A DNA stretch of 64,000 nt, from contig NZ_JBKINJ010000001.1 in NCBI RefSeq assembly GCF_046602855.1, positions 2,108,001 to 2,172,000 of the forward strand, read 5' to 3'. The DNA is from Gracilimonas sp046602855 (GTDB lineage: Bacteria; Bacteroidota; Rhodothermia; Balneolales; Balneolaceae). Below the pieces are notes generated by a model, which did no database searches, was not told where the DNA came from, and saw only the letters and a list, made by a program, of their open reading frames with translations. Below are positions 19,264 through 27,470 of this stretch, one piece after another (the stretch's first letter is position 1; every line of letters starts with the position of its first letter). The position numbers and the translations under genes were made by a program.

Positions 19264-20043
19264 TTAATGTTTACTGATCGTTGTTAACTGAAAAAGTGCA
19301 ATGCTTGTTGCAACCGCTGCATTCAAGCTTTCTACTTTCTCTTGACCCAGAGCGGATTCGATCTTTACTTTTTTTCTTCCTGAACTAAGCAATTTTTCAT
19401 TGATCCCACTCCCTTCATTTCCCACAACCAATATTATTTTTTCTGCGGTTTGAACTGATACTAAAGATTCAGCTTCTCCTCCCCCATCCAATAACAAAAC
19501 TTGCCAACCCACTTTTTCAAACCGTTCAAAAACCTCACCCAGCACACCCGATAAAACAGGGATACTCCCAGTTGCCCCGGCCGTACTTCTTACCACTTTG
19601 GGGTGATAAACATCCACACTGCCTTTTCCAGCGATCAACGCCTTTGCTCCAAACCAGGCAGCCGTTCTGAGTATCGTGCCCATATTTCCGGGATCCTGAA
19701 TAGCATCTGTAGCTACAATGAGCCCCTTCTCACTTGCAAAATTCTCATGCTCAATTGCCTCCGGCATCTTACAGACCGCCAATATCCCCTGCGGATTATC
19801 CGTATCCGCCACCTCAGAAAAAACTTCATCCTCCAAAATACAAACGTCGAGGCCCTTGAACCTATGCCCATGAACCTTGAACCTTTCTCCTATAAAAACC
19901 GACACAACTTCTATCAATCCATTCTCAACCACCTGCTCTACCGCCCGCTCTCCTTCCACGATAAACCGCTGCTCTTTCTCACGATATTTTTTGCGGTTTA
20001 GTTTTCTAAGTAATTTGACTTCGTTGTTCGATGCATTTCTCAT
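19264..20043 (-). CDS. SpoU/TrmH-family RNA 2'-O-methyltransferase
   Basis: This 259-residue protein has an N-terminal substrate-binding domain (residues 1-95, starting NEVKLLRKLNRKKYREKEQR). A SPOUT methyltransferase domain follows: motif 1 ATDAIQDPGNMGTILRTAAWFG (from about 110), motif 2 ILVVGNEGSGIN (about 205), motif 3 SLNAAVATSIALFQL (near the C-terminus). Family enzymes methylate the ribose of 23S rRNA or tRNA using SAM in a trefoil knot. The exact target nucleotide cannot be told. The segment around residues 48-60 (ERFKVHGHRFKGL) is encoded by repetitive GGTTCAAGG-type words, discussed as a finding. Confidence 0.93.
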   Translation of the reverse strand: MRNASNNEVKLLRKLNRKKYREKEQRFIVEGERAVEQVVENGLIEVVSVFIGERFKVHGHRFKGLDVCILEDEVFSEVADTDNPQGILAVCKMPEAIEHENFASEKGLIVATDAIQDPGNMGTILRTAAWFGAKALIAGKGSVDVYHPKVVRSTAGATGSIPVLSGVLGEVFERFEKVGWQVLLLDGGGEAESLVSVQTAEKIILVVGNEGSGINEKLLSSGRKKVKIESALGQEKVESLNAAVATSIALFQLTTISKH

Positions 20044-20049
20044 GTCGTA

Positions 20050-20140
20050 AGAATACAGAACTCAGAATTCAGAGTACAGGTATAAAACTTTAATACTCGG
20101 TGTTCCTTTTTTGATGTTCGATGTTCTGCTTCTGTATTCT
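20050..20140. repeat. Low-complexity self-complementary intergenic block
   Basis: The divergent gap between the methyltransferase and ALDH genes contains AGAATACAGA at 20050-20059 and its exact complement at 20131-20140. CAGAA/GAATTC-like words (cagaactcagaattcagag) are repeated between them. It may carry promoters for both genes, but no clear -7/-33 pair was seen. Confidence 0.4.
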
Positions 20141-20184
20141 GACTACTTACTTCCCTATCTTCCTTAGAATCCAGTAAATAAATT

Positions 20185-21699
20185 ATGATTATGGAGTTTC
20201 TGAAAACACTTGGAATAGAAGGCATTAACCCGGGAACAAGCACCGGACGAAAACATATTGAAAGTAAAGAGACAATCAGCAGCTTCACACCCACAAACGG
20301 TGAAAAAATTGCTACTGTGGGAGTCACTACTAAAGATCAGTACGACCATGTGGTTGAAGAAGCTCAAAAGGCATTTCAAATATGGCGAGACATGCCGGCC
20401 CCTCAACGTGGTGAGATTGTTCGCCAGATCGGACAAAAACTACGCGAATTTAAAGAGCCATTAAGCAAACTTGTAACCTACGAAATGGGTAAGATCTATC
20501 AGGAAGGCCTCGGTGAAGTTCAGGAGATGATCGATATTTGCGATTTCGCAGTCGGACAATCGCGTATGCTTTACGGTAAGACCATGCACAGTGAACGTCC
20601 ACAACATAGAATGTATGAGCAATGGCATCCACTTGGAATAGTCGGGATTATCTCAGCCTTTAACTTTCCTGTAGCTGTGTGGAGTTGGAACGCTATGATT
20701 GCTGCCGTTTGTGGAAACGTAATGATCTGGAAAGGTTCTGAAAAGACGCCGTTGTGTGCAGTAGCAATTCAAAAGATAGTGGCAAAAGTACTGAAAGAAA
20801 ATGATCTCCCGGAAGGGATTTTCAACCTTGTTACCGGAGACCGACAAGTTGGAGAATGGATGACAGAAGATACCCGAATTCCCCTTATTTCAGCAACCGG
20901 TTCTATCCCAATGGGTAAGGAAGTTGGCAAAACCGTTGCTTCCCGATTGGGTAAAACCATTCTTGAGCTTGGCGGTAACAATGCCATCATCATCTCAGAA
21001 AATGCTGATATAGAAATGGCTATCCGTGCTACCGTTTTCGGGGCCGTTGGCACCTGCGGACAACGTTGTACAAGTACACGTCGATTGATCATCCATGAAT
21101 CTGTATATGATCAGGTTAAAGAACGCCTGATGAATATCTATGACAATATAACCATAGGAGATCCGCTGGAAGAAAATACACTGGTAGGACCAATGATCGA
21201 CCAAGATGCTATAAAAAACATGCAAAACGCCCTTCAAGAAATTGAAAAAGAAGGTGGTAAAGTTATTTATGGCGGTGATGTGTTGGATGAAGATGGATTT
21301 TATGTTCGCCCTGCACTGGCTGAAGTCGAAAATCATTATGATATTGTTCAGGAAGAAACCTTCGCACCTATTCTATATCTAATTAAATATAAAGAGCTTG
21401 ATGAAGCTATAGCTCTACACAATGGTGTAAAACAGGGACTGAGTTCAGCGATGTTCACCCTGAATATGCGTGAAGCTGAAACTTTCTTAAGTGCCCGCGG
21501 ATCCGATTGCGGTATTGCGAATGTTAATATAGGAACCAGCGGTGCTGAAATTGGCGGTGCATTTGGCGGTGAAAAAGAAACAGGCGGCGGACGTGAATCT
21601 GGTTCTGATGCCTGGAAAGCTTATATGCGCCGACAAACAAATACTATGAACTGGGGCGACTCCCTTCCATTGGCTCAGGGTATCGACTTCGACGTATAA
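20185..21699 (+). CDS. Aldehyde dehydrogenase, ALDH7/aminoadipic-semialdehyde type
   Basis: This 504-residue NAD(P)-dependent aldehyde dehydrogenase carries the substrate/NAD elements GIVGIISAFNFPVAVWSWN and the glycine segment ATGSIPMGKEVGKTV. The general base is Glu261 in ILELGGNN and the catalytic nucleophile is Cys295 in GQRCTSTRR. The C-terminal GIANVNIGTSGAEIGGAFGGEKETGGGRESGSDAWKAYMRRQT stretch is typical of antiquitin/ALDH7 proteins, which oxidise alpha-aminoadipic semialdehyde to aminoadipate in lysine breakdown. No lysine-catabolic partners are adjacent, so the substrate is inferred from family only. The start may be Met1 or Met3 (ATG at 20185 or 20191). Confidence 0.9.
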   Translation: MIMEFLKTLGIEGINPGTSTGRKHIESKETISSFTPTNGEKIATVGVTTKDQYDHVVEEAQKAFQIWRDMPAPQRGEIVRQIGQKLREFKEPLSKLVTYEMGKIYQEGLGEVQEMIDICDFAVGQSRMLYGKTMHSERPQHRMYEQWHPLGIVGIISAFNFPVAVWSWNAMIAAVCGNVMIWKGSEKTPLCAVAIQKIVAKVLKENDLPEGIFNLVTGDRQVGEWMTEDTRIPLISATGSIPMGKEVGKTVASRLGKTILELGGNNAIIISENADIEMAIRATVFGAVGTCGQRCTSTRRLIIHESVYDQVKERLMNIYDNITIGDPLEENTLVGPMIDQDAIKNMQNALQEIEKEGGKVIYGGDVLDEDGFYVRPALAEVENHYDIVQEETFAPILYLIKYKELDEAIALHNGVKQGLSSAMFTLNMREAETFLSARGSDCGIANVNIGTSGAEIGGAFGGEKETGGGRESGSDAWKAYMRRQTNTMNWGDSLPLAQGIDFDV

Positions 21700-21715
21700 C
21701 AAAATATTATAATAT

Positions 21716-21742
21716 GTAGGGACACAAATTATGTGTCCCTAC
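21716..21742. repeat. REP-like hairpin, probably also a bidirectional terminator
   Basis: Perfect 11-base arms GTAGGGACACA (21716-21726) and TGTGTCCCTAC (21732-21742) surround a five-base loop, between two convergent stops. TTTGTTATT follows on the plus strand. The GTAGGGAC...GTCCCTAC form resembles REP palindromes associated with RAYT transposases, as far as I recall that family. It may terminate the ALDH transcript. Confidence 0.6.
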
Positions 21743-21762
21743 TTTGTTATTCTGATACTTTT

Positions 21763-22347
21763 TTAATTATGTGTGATCTCAGTTCCTAAGACCTTCAGGA
21801 ACTGAGCCAGCCATTTTTGATGTCCCGGCCATGCGGGTGAAGTAACCAGGTTTCCATCAACCACCGCTTCTGTTGCTTCAACTTCTTTGTAATTGGCACC
21901 ACAAGCCTCCATTTCTGGTCCACATGCAGGATAGGCTGTTAGTGTTTTTCCTTCAATTCCTCCGGTCTTGGCAAATATCTGAAGTCCATGGCAGATCGCT
22001 GCAATGGGTTTATCCTCATCAAGGAAATGCTTCACTTTTGAGATCACTTCATCATTTAGGCGTAAATATTCAGGGGCTCTTCCACCCGGTAGAACCAATG
22101 CATCGTAATCTGCAGGATCTGCATTGTCAAAATCATAATTCAAGGTGAAATTATGACCCTGCAGCTCCTTATATGTCTGATCTCCCACAAAATCATGAAC
22201 AGCAGTTGGGCATGTATCACCTTTCTCCTTATCGGGACATATCGCATGGACTTCATGCCCCACCATCTGTAATGCTTGAAACGGTACCATGATCTCTAGG
22301 TCTTCTCCATAATCTCCTACGATCATCAATATTTTTTTACCTGTCAT
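21763..22347 (-). CDS. DJ-1/PfpI superfamily protein (class I glutamine-amidotransferase fold)
   Basis: This 194-residue cytoplasmic protein begins KKILMIVGDYGEDLEIMVPFQAL, with the conserved Glu18. It contains VLPGGRAPEYLRLND and the nucleophile elbow AAICHGLQIFA (Cys119, His120). Members include proteases, chaperones and glyoxalase/deglycase-like enzymes; the activity of this branch is uncertain. The length and the Glu-Cys-His arrangement match the PfpI/YhbO type, with an extra insertion around residues 38-70. It converges on ALDH across a REP-like hairpin and is divergent from a small membrane protein. Confidence 0.9.
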   Translation of the reverse strand: MTGKKILMIVGDYGEDLEIMVPFQALQMVGHEVHAICPDKEKGDTCPTAVHDFVGDQTYKELQGHNFTLNYDFDNADPADYDALVLPGGRAPEYLRLNDEVISKVKHFLDEDKPIAAICHGLQIFAKTGGIEGKTLTAYPACGPEMEACGANYKEVEATEAVVDGNLVTSPAWPGHQKWLAQFLKVLGTEITHN

Positions 22348-22455
22348 AATTGTACTCCTTTTTTGTTTCGGTTGTCCTATTACAATGGATTTCAGGTTTA
22401 AAAGGTTCTTTTGTAGCTGTTCAGATCCAGATTTTTAATAAATTACCCAATGTCC

Positions 22456-22493
22456 TTCCCGTAGCTCCACGATGCATCGTGGAGCTACGGGAA
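22456..22493. repeat. Perfect 38-base palindrome (REP/MITE-like)
   Basis: Bases 22456-22493 form an uninterrupted inverted repeat with arms of 19, centred on ATGCAT. The flanks begin TTCCCGTAGC and end GCTACGGGAA. It lies in the divergent gap just before the likely start of the small membrane protein. There is no T-run after it, so it is not a classical terminator. A mobile REP-like element or an operator is likelier. Confidence 0.85.
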
Positions 22494-22499
22494 AATTGT

Positions 22500-22763
22500 G
22501 TGATAAGATTTTATGCCATCAAAATAAATGTACCCACAGAAGAAGAACACAAAAGAGATCGGACAAGAAGGCGGATTCATGGCATTTTTGGATTGCTGTT
22601 TGGCTTGATCTTCTTTGGACTTGCCGGAATCAGAATCTTCAGGTATGGCTTCTATGAAGTTGAGAGCTATACCTGGATCGCTCTTGGTTTTGGTATCCTT
22701 TCCTTTGGATGGTTGGCTTATAAGTTCGGAGAGACTTTTTGGAAAACGTTATTCAAAAATTGA
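22500..22763 (+). CDS. Small two-helix membrane protein, unknown
   Basis: The open frame extends from 22350, but that part would read through the 38-base palindrome and gives an unlikely peptide. I place the start at the GTG at 22500 (VIRFYAIKINVPTEEEHKRD...), giving 87 residues. A basic, charged head (EEHKRDRTRRRIHG) precedes two hydrophobic helices, IFGLLFGLIFFGLAGI and YTWIALGFGILSFGWLAYKF. This looks like a small inner-membrane protein with cytoplasmic N-terminus. Neither family nor function is recognised. Start and existence are moderately supported; it is followed by a terminator hairpin shared with the pyrophosphatase gene on the other strand. Confidence 0.55.
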   Translation: MIRFYAIKINVPTEEEHKRDRTRRRIHGIFGLLFGLIFFGLAGIRIFRYGFYEVESYTWIALGFGILSFGWLAYKFGETFWKTLFKN

Positions 22764-22769
22764 AGCCAT

Positions 22770-22806
22770 AAAAAAAGCCCCATACATAAGTTATGCACGA
22801 GGCTTT
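22770..22806 (-). terminator. Intrinsic terminator of the hppA gene
   Basis: Read on the minus strand, AAAGCC (22806-22801) pairs with GGCTTT just before a run of T (the seven A at 22770-22776 on the plus strand). An inner stem GCATAA/TTATG strengthens it. It sits 22 bases past the hppA stop. Confidence 0.75.
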
Positions 22807-22828
22807 CAATTATTTGCTTAGCTAAGCT

Positions 22829-25054
22829 TTAGATCATGGTAGCAATTACAAGCGCTACTACTGACATAAGCTTGAGCAAGATGTTCAGAGACGGTCCTGA
22901 AGTATCCTTGAACGGATCACCTACAGTATCTCCAACAACACCTGCTTTGTGAGGCTCAGAACCTTTTCCATACTCTACACCATCAATGGTCACGCCTTCT
23001 TCGATCATCTTCTTGGCGTTATCCCAAGCACCACCGGCATTAGACTGGAAGAGTGCCATAAGAACACCAGCAGAAGTTACACCTGCAAGAAGTCCGCCTA
23101 GCATTTCAGCACCTAGTGTCGGGCTGTCGCTGATAAATCCGGGAACAAAACCGAAGAGAACGGGAACAATCACGGCTAGAAGTCCTGGAATTACCATTTC
23201 ACGAATAGAAGCCTGAGTTGAGATCTCAACACATTTTTCATATTCAGCTTTACCGTCAGCAGCTTCAAAAGTAGTCCGGTCTTCATCAGACCAGTCAGCT
23301 AATTTCTTTCCTTCGTTGCGATTCATTGCAGCAAGAGCCTTAGTCAATTCAGGAATGTCACGAAACTGACGGCGTACTTCTTCGATCATACTCATTGCAG
23401 CACGTCCTACTGCATTCATAGAAAGTGCAGAGAATAAGAATGGTAACATTGCGCCTACAAATAAGGCAGCCATTACAGAAGGATTAGTTACACTGATAAT
23501 AACCTCTACGCCCGGGTTCACAGCCTCAAATGCAGTAATAAAGGCTGCAAAAAGAGCCAGTGCTGTTAGAGCGGCAGAACCGATCGCAAAACCTTTACCT
23601 ATAGCTGCGGTTGTATTACCTACAGCATCTAGTTTGTCTGTACGTTCGCGAACTTCTCCCGGCAGTTCAGCCATTTCAGCTATACCACCTGCATTATCCG
23701 AAATTGGTCCGTACGCATCAACAGCTAGCTGGATACCCGTGTTTGAAAGCATTCCAACAGCTGCAATCGCAATACCGTACAATCCTGCAAATTCGTATGC
23801 ACCGATGATGGCAACGGCAATAATTAGAATAGGTATCGCAGTTGAGATCATTCCAACACCAAGTCCGGCAATGATATTTGTCGCAGATCCGGTAACTGAT
23901 TGCTTTACAATCGACCAAACCGGCTTTGTTCCGGTTCCGGTATAATGCTCCGTGATCAACCCAATGCCAAGCCCTGCAGCAAGGCCAAATATTGTAGCCC
24001 AAAAAACTCCCATGCTGTTATAAACTTCTCCGTTGAACGTCCATGTTTCAGGAAGCATCCAGGTAATAATCAAATAGGACGCTATAAGCATTACAGCAGC
24101 TGAAATAAATTCACCGAGGTTAAGAGCTTTTTGTGGGTCTCCACCTTCTTTAACACGTACAAAGAATGTTCCAAGTATAGAAGTCAAAATACCAACGCCG
24201 GCAAGAACCAATGGAAGCATTACTGCGGAAAGACCGTTGAATGCATCTGACCAAGCAGCACCATCAATAGTTGCTCCGGCTATAAAAGCAGCGCCAAGTA
24301 CCATAGTACCGATAATAGATCCTACGTAAGACTCAAAAAGGTCAGCACCCATACCGGCAACATCGCCTACATTATCACCAACATTATCAGCAATAGTAGC
24401 AGGGTTAAGCGGGTGATCTTCAGGAATACCGGCTTCAACCTTACCTACAAGGTCAGCACCTACGTCAGCAGCTTTAGTGTAGATACCTCCACCAACACGT
24501 GCAAAAAGGGCAATAGATGATGCACCAAAAGAAAAGCCGGTTACAACAGCCAATACCTTATTAACGGCACCGGCGCCTTCAAGTCCAAAATGCATTCCAA
24601 AAATAATAAACAACAAACTCAACCCAAGGACACCAAGACCAACAACACCAAGACCCATTACGGATCCACCGGCAAAAGCAACTTCAAGGCCTTTACCAAG
24701 ACTTGTTCGTGCAGCATGTGTGGTTCTAACATTTGCTTTGGTTGCAACTTTCATACCGATAAAACCGGCAAGACCTGAACAAATAGCACCAACAACAAAT
24801 GAGATAGCTACCATCCAGCTTGATGTGGTAGGATCTGCACTGAAGCCAAGTATTACAGCCACAACAAGTACAAATACTGCAAGTACCCGGTATTCTGCTT
24901 TCAAGAATGCCATGGCACCACTTGCAATACTTTTGCTTATGCGCTCCATGCGCTCAGTTCCTATCTCCTGCTTTGTTACCCAGGCTGTTTTAAAGATGGT
25001 GTACAGAAGTGCAATGACTCCGGCCACCGGTATAAAATAGATTATTGTATCCAT
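22829..25054 (-). CDS. hppA: Membrane-bound ion-translocating pyrophosphatase
   Basis: This 741-residue protein has about 16 membrane segments and couples pyrophosphate hydrolysis to H+ or Na+ export. The substrate/Mg site is visible as GGGIYTKAADVGADLVGKVEAG, followed by NPATIADNVGDNVGDVAGMGADLFESY. The second acidic cluster appears near the C-terminus (NAGGAWDNAKK, VVGDTVGDPFKDTSGPSLNILLKL). The segment GNTTAAIGKGFAIGSA carries Ala where K+-independent enzymes have Lys, so this is the K+-dependent type. H+ versus Na+ specificity is not settled by what I can see. It ends in an intrinsic terminator and lies downstream of pth on the same strand. Confidence 0.97.
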   Translation of the reverse strand: MDTIIYFIPVAGVIALLYTIFKTAWVTKQEIGTERMERISKSIASGAMAFLKAEYRVLAVFVLVVAVILGFSADPTTSSWMVAISFVVGAICSGLAGFIGMKVATKANVRTTHAARTSLGKGLEVAFAGGSVMGLGVVGLGVLGLSLLFIIFGMHFGLEGAGAVNKVLAVVTGFSFGASSIALFARVGGGIYTKAADVGADLVGKVEAGIPEDHPLNPATIADNVGDNVGDVAGMGADLFESYVGSIIGTMVLGAAFIAGATIDGAAWSDAFNGLSAVMLPLVLAGVGILTSILGTFFVRVKEGGDPQKALNLGEFISAAVMLIASYLIITWMLPETWTFNGEVYNSMGVFWATIFGLAAGLGIGLITEHYTGTGTKPVWSIVKQSVTGSATNIIAGLGVGMISTAIPILIIAVAIIGAYEFAGLYGIAIAAVGMLSNTGIQLAVDAYGPISDNAGGIAEMAELPGEVRERTDKLDAVGNTTAAIGKGFAIGSAALTALALFAAFITAFEAVNPGVEVIISVTNPSVMAALFVGAMLPFLFSALSMNAVGRAAMSMIEEVRRQFRDIPELTKALAAMNRNEGKKLADWSDEDRTTFEAADGKAEYEKCVEISTQASIREMVIPGLLAVIVPVLFGFVPGFISDSPTLGAEMLGGLLAGVTSAGVLMALFQSNAGGAWDNAKKMIEEGVTIDGVEYGKGSEPHKAGVVGDTVGDPFKDTSGPSLNILLKLMSVVALVIATMI

Positions 25055-25105
25055 TGTTTCCCGTTACGTAGTTTAAGTTCAATAAGTCTGTTCAAGACCT
25101 ATTAG

Positions 25106-25663
25106 TTAATTAAAGTGATTCATGGTTTTATTGATGCCTTCGCGAACAAAATAAAGTGATGCATCATGGGCTTTTTGAAGGCCCTCTTCTAAATATTTCT
25201 GATCCGTTTTTTTAAATGGTGATAATACAAAATCGACCTGTTTACCTCTTGGAAAATCGTTACCGATCCCAAATCGGATACGGGGAAACTCTCTGCTCCC
25301 CAACAGATCAATAATATTTTGTATTCCATTGTGACCACCGGCACTACCCGTAGCTTTAAGCCTGACATCCCCTACATCGAGGTTCAGATCATCATAAATG
25401 ATCAGGCAATTTTCTTTATCAGTCTTGTATTTTGAGAGAGCCTTCCTCACAGCCAGTCCACTTTTGTTCATATAAGTGGTAGGCTTTATAAGCATAACAC
25501 TTCTACCTCTGTGCCTGCCCTCTGCAACCACAAAAGGCCCGTCACCCGGGCCAAATGTAATGGAAAGTGTGTCAGCTAATGCTTCAACAACTTCAAATCC
25601 TATATTATGCCGTGTCCCCTCATACTCTTGTCCAATATTTCCTAATCCTACTATAATGGACAT
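25106..25663 (-). CDS. pth: Peptidyl-tRNA hydrolase
   Basis: This 185-residue enzyme releases peptides from peptidyl-tRNA dropped by stalled ribosomes. Signatures are VGLGNIGQEYEGTRHNIGFEVV (catalytic His in TRHNIGF) and TYMNKSGLAV. Further signatures are the Asp-containing IIYDDLNLDVG and SAGGHNGIQNIIDLLG. The length is normal for bacterial Pth. It follows rplY by 40 bases in the conserved prs-rplY-pth order, suggesting one transcript for ribosome and nucleotide housekeeping. Confidence 0.97.
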   Translation of the reverse strand: MSIIVGLGNIGQEYEGTRHNIGFEVVEALADTLSITFGPGDGPFVVAEGRHRGRSVMLIKPTTYMNKSGLAVRKALSKYKTDKENCLIIYDDLNLDVGDVRLKATGSAGGHNGIQNIIDLLGSREFPRIRFGIGNDFPRGKQVDFVLSPFKKTDQKYLEEGLQKAHDASLYFVREGINKTMNHFN

Positions 25664-25703
25664 CGTTTTCGGGACACGTTTAGTTTAGTGAATAACTTCG
25701 GAC

Positions 25704-26414
25704 TTATTCCTCAGTTGATTCTTCTTCACCTTCTTCGCCTTCAGGAAGCTCTTCGCCTTCAGGAAGTTCTTCGCCTTCAGCAAGTTCTTCGCCTTCAACC
25801 ACTTCCTCTTCAGCTTCATCAGTAACACCTGATACAAGATTTTCGAGAAAATCGGCTCCTTTTGGAGGACGAATGGTCACAATCGTACGACTCATATCAT
25901 CCAATGGAATAATACCTTCCAAATCGAGGTCTGATATGTGAAGTGATTGCCCGATTTGAAGCGGTGAGATGTCTAATTCAAATTCTGCAGGAATTGCTTC
26001 AGGCAGTACTCGGATTCTTACAAAGTTCATTGGTTTGAAAACACGACCACCATTTTCGACAACACCTTTTGCACTGCCGGTGATCTTAACCGGAACACGC
26101 AGTGTTACTTTATGATTGTCAGACAACACGTAGAAATCTGCATGAACGATGCGATCTGTCACAGGATCAAACTCAGTCCTCTTCAAAAGAGTTTTGTACG
26201 TTTTACCGTTTACAGTGAGCTCCTGGAGCTTGGATTGTGGTTTCCTGAGAATTTTTTCCAATTCCAATTCATCAACAGAAAAGTGGATATTCTCTTCAAT
26301 TTCCGGTCCATAGAGTACCGCAGGAACACGAAGTTCTTCGCGAAGCACTTTATTTGCTTGCTTACTGGTCTCTCTAATTGTTCCTTCAAGTTTTACTAAT
26401 TCTGGGTATGCCAT
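25704..26414 (-). CDS. rplY: 50S ribosomal protein L25, CTC/TL5 form
   Basis: This protein binds 5S rRNA in the large subunit. Residues 1-95 form the L25 domain (ELVKLEGTIRETSKQANKVLREELRVPAVLYG) and 98-185 the TL5 C-terminal domain (VTLRVPVKITGSAKGVVENGGRVF, LDISPLQIGQSLHISDLDL). An acidic tail from about 200 is built of EGEELP/EGEELA hexapeptides. The length of 236 residues is normal for the long CTC form plus tail. The tail's tandem DNA repeat (25733-25804) could change copy number by slippage. It sits between prs and pth. Confidence 0.96.
   Translation of the reverse strand: MAYPELVKLEGTIRETSKQANKVLREELRVPAVLYGPEIEENIHFSVDELELEKILRKPQSKLQELTVNGKTYKTLLKRTEFDPVTDRIVHADFYVLSDNHKVTLRVPVKITGSAKGVVENGGRVFKPMNFVRIRVLPEAIPAEFELDISPLQIGQSLHISDLDLEGIIPLDDMSRTIVTIRPPKGADFLENLVSGVTDEAEEEVVEGEELAEGEELPEGEELPEGEEGEEESTEE
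25733..25804. repeat. 18-base tandem repeats in the rplY tail
   Basis: Four units of 18 bases (CTTCGCCTTCAGGAAGCT and variants, last one degenerate) start at 25733, 25751, 25769 and 25787. They encode the acidic hexapeptide tail of L25 on the minus strand. Confidence 0.8.
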
Positions 26415-26433
26415 AATGCGTTTACCTTAATCA

Positions 26434-27366
26434 TTAATTATCAAACAGTGCACTGATAGTATCGTTAGTGTGAATACGTTGTATAGCTTCAGCAAAAATG
26501 TTCGCGACGCTCAGAACCTTTATCTTATCAGAGGGCTGGCGAAGCTGAACAGTATCAGTTACTAACAACTCATCAATTGGCGAATCTTCTATTCGCTGAT
26601 ATGCCGGTCCCGATAAAATCGGATGTGTACAAATAGCTTTAATACTCAGAGCCCCTCTTTCTTTAAGAGCTGCTGCAGCATTTGTAAGTGTTCCGGCAGT
26701 GTCGATCAAATCATCGACTATTAACACATTCTTTCCCTCTACCTCACCGATCAGATTCATGATCTCCGATTCATTAGCTTTTGGTCGTCTTTTATCAATA
26801 AATGCCAGAGTTGCATCCAATTTCTTGGAGTAAGCCCTTGCCATTTTAAGACTGCCAACATCCGGTGCAACAACTACGAGGTTGTCTATCGAATTTGAGG
26901 TAAAGTGATCAATAAAAGCCCTGCTGGCATATAGATGATCCAGTGGGATATCAAAAAAACCTTGTATCTGAGCAGCATGCAGGTCCATTGTAAGAATTCG
27001 ATCTGCACCGGCCTTAACTAACAAATTTGCCATCAGCTTGGAACCGATTGACACCCGTGGCTGATCTTTGCGGTCCTGCCTGGCATAACCGAAGTAAGGT
27101 ATTACTGCTGTCACTCTTTTCACAGAAGCGCGTTTAGCAGCATCAAGCAGCAAAAGCAATTCTATGATATTATCTCCGGGCGGCGGGGTGGACTGAATAA
27201 CAAAGATATCCTCACCCCTGATGCTCTGCTCATACTTAACATATTGCTCCCCGTCAGAAAACTTCTTAATGGTCACATCACCCAATGATGTTCCATACTC
27301 TTCAGCAATTGCTCTTGCTAAAGCCGGGTTACTTGTGCCGGAAAATATCGCCAGAGGAGTGTCCAC
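26434..27366 (-). CDS. prs: Ribose-phosphate pyrophosphokinase (PRPP synthase)
   Basis: This 310-residue enzyme makes PRPP from ribose 5-phosphate and ATP, feeding purine, pyrimidine, His, Trp and NAD synthesis. Motifs are FSDGEQYVKYEQSIRGEDIFVIQST, YFGYARQDRKDQPR, the metal-binding DLHAAQIQGFFDIPLDHL, and the PRPP loop VLIVDDLIDTAGT. The length is standard for class I. It heads the prs-rplY-pth group, just behind a tRNA-Gln gene and its terminator, so it presumably has its own promoter within 27367-27425. Confidence 0.97.
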   Translation of the reverse strand: MDTPLAIFSGTSNPALARAIAEEYGTSLGDVTIKKFSDGEQYVKYEQSIRGEDIFVIQSTPPPGDNIIELLLLLDAAKRASVKRVTAVIPYFGYARQDRKDQPRVSIGSKLMANLLVKAGADRILTMDLHAAQIQGFFDIPLDHLYASRAFIDHFTSNSIDNLVVVAPDVGSLKMARAYSKKLDATLAFIDKRRPKANESEIMNLIGEVEGKNVLIVDDLIDTAGTLTNAAAALKERGALSIKAICTHPILSGPAYQRIEDSPIDELLVTDTVQLRQPSDKIKVLSVANIFAEAIQRIHTNDTISALFDN

Positions 27367-27425
27367 TATGCAGGCTTTCTATTCAGGTTATTTATGAAGA
27401 TATGATCTTCCGATTATTGATCAAT

Positions 27426-27458
27426 AAACAAAAAGGATGGCCTTACAGTCATCCTTTT
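27426..27458 (-). terminator. Intrinsic terminator after tRNA-Gln
   Basis: AAAAGGATG (27431-27439) and CATCCTTTT (27450-27458) form a nine-base stem. On the minus strand it is followed by a T-rich tract. It separates the tRNA from prs. Confidence 0.7.
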
Positions 27459-27470
27459 GATAAATGTTGT

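Noticed and set aside
22350..22499. Upstream extension of the small membrane protein frame
   Set aside because: It would be translated through the 38-base palindrome and gives a peptide without family character; a GTG at 22500 is the better start.
23611..25040. Several ORFs antisense to hppA
   Set aside because: They mirror the codon structure of a clear membrane pyrophosphatase and have no independent support.
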